A stretch of 64,000 nt of DNA from Orychophragmus violaceus (taxonomy: Eukaryota; Streptophyta; Magnoliopsida; Brassicales; Brassicaceae). Below the pieces are notes generated by a model, which saw only the letters and a list, made by a program, of their open reading frames with translations, did no database searches and was not told where the DNA came from. Where the stretch lies: positions 60,787,728 to 60,851,727 of the forward strand of contig CM058236.1 in NCBI GenBank assembly GCA_030180135.1. The letters are read 5' to 3'. This document shows, piece by piece, positions 57,977-64,000 of the stretch (position 1 is its first letter; every line of letters begins with the position of its first letter). Both the position numbers and the translations under genes were made by a program.

Positions 57977-60607
57977 TTGTTTAGTTTACTACTTTTTTTT
58001 TCTTACGTTTCAGGTACGCCTGATCGCCCTGCATCGATCGACACAGTCCTGAGTGTCGATCGTTGCATCATCGAGCCTGCATCGATCGACGCCTCTCTTG
58101 CATCGATCGACACAAGGCGAAACCAGTGGTGCCGAGAGTTTGAGCATTTAGCTGGGGATTTCTTGATGGAGCCTGTGATTCTGACTCGCGACGAGAACGG
58201 AGTTCTACGAGACCAGGAAGGTCACGTATGTAACGCAAAGGGTCAGAAACTGGATGGGGAAGGAAACCTCATCATACCAGATGTTGCCGTGGGCGCGGAA
58301 CATCGACGAGAGGATGGTCACGAGAAGACACTTGCTGATTATAACAGACCAGATATATTCTATGCTAATCGGTCTGCGATTCGACCACCTCCGTTCGCCA
58401 GAGCTGAGTTTAAGCTGAAACCTGAGTACTACGCATTGATTGGACAGTATCAGTTCCATGGTCTTTCAAGCGAGCATCCTATGGATCACATAGACACATT
58501 TGAGGAATTGGCTAGCAGTATCACGGCTGAAGGAGTTTCTTCTGATTATATTTTCTGTAAGCTCTTCCCATTCTCTCTTAAAGGAGATGCAGCTTGCTGG
58601 CTAAGACAGCTAGAACCAGGATCTTTGACCACTTGGGAAGCAGTCAAGAAGGAGTTCCTTAGACATTTTTATGACGATGCGTTATCTGAGCAGCTTAGAC
58701 ATGATATCCTGACATTCAAACAGCAGCCTACAGAGCCTTTTAAAGCAGCTTGGATTAGATTCAAGATGTACCAAAGAGATTGTCCACACCATGGATTCTC
58801 TGAGGTACAGCTTCTGAGTGCCTTTTTCAGGGGTTTGGATTTTTGGTATCAGAGAACTTTGGACACAGGAAGTGATGGAAACTTCTATACCAAGACCCCA
58901 GAAGAAGCTAAAGAGCTTATTAAGAACTTATTGACTAGCTATAGTGTCAAGAATGCTGACAAGGAAAGGCAGAGATCTAGTTGCAGAGATGATAGCTTGC
59001 AGATAGCTGATTTGAGGGACAAGGTGGATTATATCCACAACATGGTAGTAGCTGGAGAATTTGTAGAAGTGAATTATGTTAATGAAGCTGATTTTCATGA
59101 ACACACATCTAGAAGTCAACAGAGACAAGCTCCGAGATCGAATGGCTATTCACCTCACCAAGTTCCTCCCACTAAAGAGCAGACAAAGATTGAGTCTATG
59201 CTTGAGCAGCTACTACTTGGACAGAACAAGATGACGAAAGATCTGGATGGAAAGATGGACTTCATGTATCAGGATCTGAGTGGAAAATTGGAATCTTTGA
59301 CAAGCAGAGTTGACAATCTGGATGCTAGGATGACGCAAGTGGAAACCAGTATACAGACAGAGCATGTTAGGGCAGCTTCGGCAGAAGAAGAAGTTGAACA
59401 GAATAGAGAAACTGAAGTTCGGGAACTGGAAAATCCGAGAGAAATTCAGAATGTTCGCCTTGCATCGATCGACACAAATGTGCATCGATCGACACATCCT
59501 GCGAGAGTCAGTGTCGATCGTTACCATTTCAGCAACGATCGACACCATGGGCGTGAGCAGCCAAATTTCCCAGAGAAACCGAAAGCTGATACAGAAAGAG
59601 CCTACAAACCGAAGATTCCTTTCCCTAAGAAGTCCAAGCAAGAGATTAAGTTGGAAAAATGCATGGAGATAATGAGAGAAAAGCTAACTGACACTCCATT
59701 GATTGATGCCACTAAGACCAATCCCATGATGAAGACATGTGTTACAGACATCCTCTCTAGCAACATGACTGAAGAAGAAGGATGTTTGATGATCTCAGAA
59801 GTATGTGATGCTGTTGCTAATGGTAAAGTTCCTGAGAAACTAAAGGATCCAGGAGGTTTTATGATAGACTGCTCTATCTATAGAGACAGATTTCAGAGGG
59901 CATTATGTGATCTCGGCTCAAGTATAAATCTCATGCCATACTCTGTGGCTGTGAGATTGGGACTACTGAACTTCCAGCCTACTAGGATCTCTTTAGTCCT
60001 AGCTGATCGATCAAGAAGACATCCAGAAGGAATTCTTGAGAACATCCCTCTTAGAGTTGGAAATTACTTTATTCCAACGGACTTTATGGTACTGAAGTAT
60101 GAGATTGAGCCTGATGATCCTCTACTGCTTGGTAGATCCTTTTTAGCCACTGCTGGAGCTGTGATTGATGTACGCCATGGATTGATTGATCTCCACCTGG
60201 GAGATGAGCCTTTGCAGTTTAAGATGGATAAATTGAAGAGACCCACCATTGATGGACAGAGTTTCAGCATTGATACAGAATTAGAAGCTGAGATTGGAGA
60301 GAAGAAGATGGCGGTTCCTATTGAACCTGCTCTAACATCTTTAGCGCCTGCAACTGCTCATAAGCAGAAAGCTCCAGACCTCTTATTTCCACCAAAGGTT
60401 AGGCACAAATCATCTAAGCTTAAACATCCTAACCACATTACTTTGAATGAAGGACAACATCCTACCCCACCCAAGCTTCGCTCCCGCCCTGATTCTGTTG
60501 GTTTCTTCCTTGGGAAATCCCATGATCCGAATGCTTATACGCCACCATGGATGAGGAGACTTGAACAGAGACAGAAAAAGTCTCTGTCAGGATCTTCCGG
60601 AGCCTGA
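57977..60607 (+). CDS. Gag-protease protein of element B (Athila ORF1 type)
   Basis: One uninterrupted frame of 876 codons. The first Met in frame (57977) precedes a hydrophobic stretch; MEPVILTRDENGVLRDQEG at about 58166 is an alternative start, matching where gag similarity to element A begins. Order: N-terminal ASIDT/SVDR repeats coded by CGATCG motifs; gag core (KTLADYNRPDIFYANRSAI, YQFHGLSSEHPMDHIDTFEE, FPFSLKGDAACWLRQLEPGS, FKMYQRDCPHHGFSEVQLLS); a coiled coil (about residues 395-465); a second ASIDT/HRSTH patch; a Lys-rich linker; and a retropepsin-like domain (RALCDLGSSINLMPYSVAVR, then DDPLLLGRSFLATAGAVID). The frame ends just after PPWMRRLEQRQKKS. Gag would form particles and the protease would mature them. 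No polymerase follows. Confidence 0.88.
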   Translation: MFSLLLFFSYVSGTPDRPASIDTVLSVDRCIIEPASIDASLASIDTRRNQWCREFEHLAGDFLMEPVILTRDENGVLRDQEGHVCNAKGQKLDGEGNLIIPDVAVGAEHRREDGHEKTLADYNRPDIFYANRSAIRPPPFARAEFKLKPEYYALIGQYQFHGLSSEHPMDHIDTFEELASSITAEGVSSDYIFCKLFPFSLKGDAACWLRQLEPGSLTTWEAVKKEFLRHFYDDALSEQLRHDILTFKQQPTEPFKAAWIRFKMYQRDCPHHGFSEVQLLSAFFRGLDFWYQRTLDTGSDGNFYTKTPEEAKELIKNLLTSYSVKNADKERQRSSCRDDSLQIADLRDKVDYIHNMVVAGEFVEVNYVNEADFHEHTSRSQQRQAPRSNGYSPHQVPPTKEQTKIESMLEQLLLGQNKMTKDLDGKMDFMYQDLSGKLESLTSRVDNLDARMTQVETSIQTEHVRAASAEEEVEQNRETEVRELENPREIQNVRLASIDTNVHRSTHPARVSVDRYHFSNDRHHGREQPNFPEKPKADTERAYKPKIPFPKKSKQEIKLEKCMEIMREKLTDTPLIDATKTNPMMKTCVTDILSSNMTEEEGCLMISEVCDAVANGKVPEKLKDPGGFMIDCSIYRDRFQRALCDLGSSINLMPYSVAVRLGLLNFQPTRISLVLADRSRRHPEGILENIPLRVGNYFIPTDFMVLKYEIEPDDPLLLGRSFLATAGAVIDVRHGLIDLHLGDEPLQFKMDKLKRPTIDGQSFSIDTELEAEIGEKKMAVPIEPALTSLAPATAHKQKAPDLLFPPKVRHKSSKLKHPNHITLNEGQHPTPPKLRSRPDSVGFFLGKSHDPNAYTPPWMRRLEQRQKKSLSGSSGA

Positions 60608-61967
60608 AAGATCTTGCGCGTCCGGTCAAGCTATTGACCTTAAACAAGCGCTGGGTGGGAGGCAACCCACCATTAGGTACTGGTGTTTTTCTTTTTAATT
60701 TTTGGTGTTTTTGTTAGGATTTTACGTTTGTTTTTGTTTCTGGTGCAGTCATGTTTGCAGGTCTCGGATTAAATCGCAGTGCAGCGATCGATGCATTTCT
60801 GCATCGATCGTCACAACACGAAATGAATCGCATTGCAGCGATCGTTGCGGTCCTGAGAAACGATCGACCATACACGAAAGTCGCCAAGTAACGGTCGATG
60901 CATCTAATGCACCGATCGATGCTGTGCGACAGAGGTAACCCGACAGACATAAACTCACCTTTTCAATTTTTTTATTTTCTTTTTACCGATCCTTCGCTGG
61001 ACACTACTGGGGACAGTGTGTCTTAAGTGTGGGGGAGGTGCTACTGACGTTTATCTTTCTGTTTTCTTAAGAGTCAGTCCGTTTTTCAAAATTTTTTGTT
61101 TTATTGAGTCAAAATTGTTTAAGTAAGAAACTATGATTTTCGGAGGAGATTTACAAAACTTGCAGGAACTTAAGTAACCATTGGGATGAAGTTGCAGGAT
61201 CTATCTCTGACTATTAGAAAACCCCATCACAGATCAACCTACTGGGAACACCCACATCACTTCAGGTATCAGAGGATCCTTTTACTGACTTCACCCCTAA
61301 TACTGACTTAGATTTTCTCACCTAAGGGCTTGGTATACTTTATGTCGGATTCCCTGTTAGTTCTGACACAGCCTGTAAACCTGTCCTATTTAGTCCCCTT
61401 CTCCCCTTCTAAAAAGTAAAAAAAAAAAATAATAAACTGAGGATGAGTTAGTAACTCCGAAGTGGTCATGGGAATAGTAGCAAACACTATTATCTCTCAT
61501 GTGATCCATGGAATGTGTCCAAAGTACACCCCATAACGGGAAGAACACTGATAAAAAAAATAAAATGATACCCAGTGGGGAAAAATCAGTTGTTAAAGAA
61601 GGGAAAGAGAAGAAAGGGACTAGAGAAAGATAGTATGGTGGTCTAGAGCTGATTAGGTAAGAATCCATGTGCCTTTAGATCGATACTCCTTAGGTGAGAC
61701 CGCACTTAAATACTTGCAGAAGTCAGTAGGGAGAATTTGAATGCTTGAATGTGATTGTGGAGTTTACCTAGGACAGTTGCTAAGTGTGGGGGAAGTACAT
61801 GTTGGTCTTGATATCCTGTGATTGATTCTTTCAGTGGTTTACTAAGGGGAATCTGAGTATTGTAGCTTCTAAGATGAAATGAGTTTCTGAAGAGTTTTCA
61901 AACCTCTTCACCATGTTTTAGTTCTATGTTTTGCTTGAGGGCAAGCAAAGGCTAAGTGTGGGGGAGT
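60608..61967 (+). other. 3' noncoding part of element B
   Basis: It begins with ACAAGCGCTGGGTGGGAGGC, a stretch typical of Athila 3' regions, then a cluster of CGATCG motifs (60784-60920). The polypurine-like word TAAGTGTGGGGGA appears three times (61024, 61781 and 61953). Only the last abuts the LTR. Short frames here are not recognisable proteins. Confidence 0.8.
61953..61967 (+). other. Polypurine tract of element B
   Basis: TAAGTGTGGGGGAGT immediately before the 3' LTR; the primer site for plus-strand synthesis. Confidence 0.8.
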
Positions 61968-63187
61968 TGATATATCATGGTTTTTACCCATTTTAGGCCA
62001 TGATATAGATGTGTTTTAGTGTCTTTTGTCTTTGTTTAGAGTCTTTTACAGGTATAATCAGGTTGGGAGCTAAATTGGAGATTATGGAGCATTTTGGAGA
62101 TTTTTGGAGAGATTGGCCGAGAGATAGAGTTCACTGTCCGAAACAGAGAAAGGTGTCGATCGTTGCACTCTAGCAACGATCGTTGCACCAGCGAGATGGG
62201 CCAAAAACTCGGCGGTTTAGAAGAGTGAAGAATTTGCACTTTGATCCAGAAGTTCCTGATATTTACAAAGAAGCCCTTGGCCGAGATTATGCCTATATAT
62301 TGGAGTTTTTAGTGTTTTTATTAAGGAGGCTTTTATATTTTTTACCATAAACTTTCATAATTAAGAGCAGAGGATTTTTAGAGCTTTTGGGGCTGATCTG
62401 AACCTAATTCATCATCTGTATTTGGAGAAGATTTCGAACCCCTTTTACTCTTATTCTTTTATGCAATTTACTTATCATATGATCATGTTTTCATTATCTA
62501 TGTCTGAGTAGATTTCTAGTTAGACTTAGGGTTTCTCACATAGGATTTCATGACTTGCTAGACTTGTTGAATTTCAGTTAAGGATTCAAACTATATCTGT
62601 TCTTCAATTTAATTGTGCTTAAAGCTAGTTCTAACCTGATCAATTAGAATCTAGATCTTAGGTTGCTAAATACGTCACGGAAGTGGGGTTTAGGAATCTG
62701 AACTAATTAAATTGGGCAATTAAACTTTGCGCAAACGAAAGTTTGGTTTAGGATAGTTGTGAACATATCAAACTCGAGCTTATTGCTAGTTTAATCTGTT
62801 AGTTCTCGCAAACGGAAGTTTGGTTTGCTGCACTTAGACTTAGAGAATTATCGCAAAGGAATTTGGTTAATTCTATATCTGTGTTTTGAGTTCTAGAACT
62901 GTGCTTAATTAGATCCTTGCTGAATGAACTGTCTGCTAGTCTGATTTCCTGAGAATACCCTAGGTTTGACGCTTTTAATTACTTGCTTTCACAACCAATA
63001 ATCTCTGCTACTGATTTACTTTCTTGCACTATTTTCAATACAATCACATTGCTTATTTCTAGTATTCATTCCCTACGGTTTGATTCTCTTGAGACCAAGT
63101 GTCCCTGTGGATTCGATAACCCTATATACTACTTTGACATTGCTGTACACTTGCAGTTTAGTATAGGGATTAATTCTTGACCTATCA
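61968..63187 (+). repeat. 3' LTR of element B
   Basis: 1220 bp, almost identical to the 5' LTR; followed by CTTAC. Confidence 0.92.
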
Positions 63188-64000
63188 CTTACCAAGCACC
63201 TCCTGTTACAAGCACTTATGAGAGTAAGATAGAGGCAATGATAGAACAGCTGTTGGAGGGACATACAAAGATTGCTTTGGACAGCAATAAGAAGTTAGAT
63301 GCTGTCTACGAGGACCTCAGTGGTAAGTATGAGTCTCTAAGTACTCATGTTAGGCAATTGGACACTCAGGTGAGCCAAATCTCAAGTTCTGTGAAGGGAA
63401 AAGGAGTATCTGAAACTCATATCAAGGCCTGGTCAGTATACATTGAAGATGGATCAACACAAGGTGAAGATTTTGAGTTGAAAACAGTTGAGTTGGTAGA
63501 AGAGGCCGAAATTTCGGATTTTGAGGAAAATCTCTCGGGTGGAAACTGTGAAACCAGTGTTGCGTCGATCGATGCACATCAAGCATTGGTCGTTGCATGT
63601 CGTGAACAGACAGACTCGCAGGATTCTGATGGCATTGATGCAGACTTGGAACTTGATCGTTTATTCCTTGGAGTCTCTGAGATTACTCAACAGGAGATCT
63701 ATGCACAGACCATTAGACTATATCCTTCAGTGTCTGAAGTGATAAAGCAGGAGATTGAAGAGCTTAAGTAGCTGGAAGAGATCGGTGAAGAGTTGGAAGA
63801 AATTCCATCATCTGATGATCCACCTTATCATCCTTGTGTGCAGAGGTACTTGAAAAAGATGTTGCCCATGGATGAAGAGCTGAAAGATTGGGTGATTGTG
63901 GTTCCCCAACAGATAAGTGATGTGCTGTTAACCAAGATCCCGAAGAAGCTGCCTGACCCTGGAGTCTTTGTGCTGAACTGTTCTATCTTCGAGGATAGTT
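63188..64000 (+). pseudogene. Gag of element A, second part (to window edge)
   Basis: After one CTTAC the protein continues: YESKIEAMIEQLLEGHTKIA, a coiled coil like that of element B, and an acidic stretch with one SIDAH patch coded by a CGATCG motif. A TAG at 63769-63771 interrupts it; then the same frame goes on with SSDDPPYHPCVQRYLKKMLP and KIPKKLPDPGVFVLNCSI, the lead into the protease. Cut by the end of the window. Confidence 0.8.

Larger units (their letters stand above)
56678..63187 (+). mobile_element. Athila-like element B: complete, very young, without pol
   Basis: Two 1220-bp LTRs (56678-57897 and 61968-63187), target duplication CTTAC on both sides (56673-56677 and 63188-63192), a primer site (57904-57921), an open gag-protease frame of 876 codons and a polypurine tract. 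Comparing the LTRs by eye I see one difference (A in ATAATTGTG near 57475, G near 62755). RT, RNase H, integrase and any env-like gene are missing, so movement would need enzymes from another element. Confidence 0.93.
53954..64000 (+). mobile_element. Athila-like Ty3/gypsy element A, split by element B, runs off the window
   Basis: It comprises a 5' LTR (53954-55159), a primer site, a decayed gag up to 56677, then element B, then gag continuing from 63188 to the window edge. The reading frame joins across B with one copy of CTTAC, so B is a later insertion. The 3' half lies outside the window. Because the LTR cuts Tat pol, A is itself a later arrival than the Tat element. Confidence 0.88.

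Overview
The window is plant nuclear DNA, almost certainly from a Brassicaceae species. Three things point there: spliced genes with GT-AG introns whose products closely resemble Arabidopsis proteins (mitochondrial CLPB4, the SPL2-type RING ligase, ADC, AMP deaminase); Athila-type and Tat-type Ty3/gypsy elements; and long AT-rich intergenic DNA. I see no prokaryotic or organellar signature. The species cannot be fixed from sequence alone.

Layout. 1-285: a promoter/5'-leader-like fragment. 286-8289: a 5'-truncated Tat-lineage Ty3/gypsy element with decayed pol, tandem repeats, a spliced antisense gene and a 3' LTR. 9023-12201: CLPB4 copy 1, a pseudogene without the N domain. About 13362-20377: a MULE-like element with long imperfect inverted ends that carries an SPL2-like RING ligase with an open frame, a telomere-like repeat field, and fragments of arginine decarboxylase, AMP deaminase and a possible reticulon. 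20507-33699: a Ty1/copia element (TSD GGTTG) that split a LINE-type RNase H remnant and is itself split by a reverse-oriented copia element (23710-30828, TSD TGGAT). 34261-34516: a hAT-type MITE (8-bp TSD). 34558-37950: retroelement debris, a solo Athila-type LTR, and a copia-type LTR that ends just before the start codon of CLPB4 copy 2. 37964-41987: CLPB4 copy 2, nine exons in one uninterrupted frame. 42000-52100: AT-rich intergenic DNA with minisatellites, a tRNA-derived SINE and long diverged repeats. 52105-64000: a three-level nest in which Tat gag-pro is split by an Athila-like element (A), which is split by a very young Athila-like element (B, 56678-63187, TSD CTTAC).

The most interesting host-gene signal is the CLPB4 pair. 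Both copies have lost the tyrosine of the second pore loop. Copy 2 keeps an open frame of about 919 codons, lacks roughly half of the middle coiled coil, and appears to sit behind a retrotransposon LTR. The second is the MULE-like element with pieces of several unrelated genes. The third is element B, which keeps gag and protease but no polymerase, has near-identical LTRs, and shares with A a short CGATCG-centred motif repeated about 20 times.

All exon borders were read by eye from splice signals and frame continuity. Divergence figures are eye counts, not alignments.
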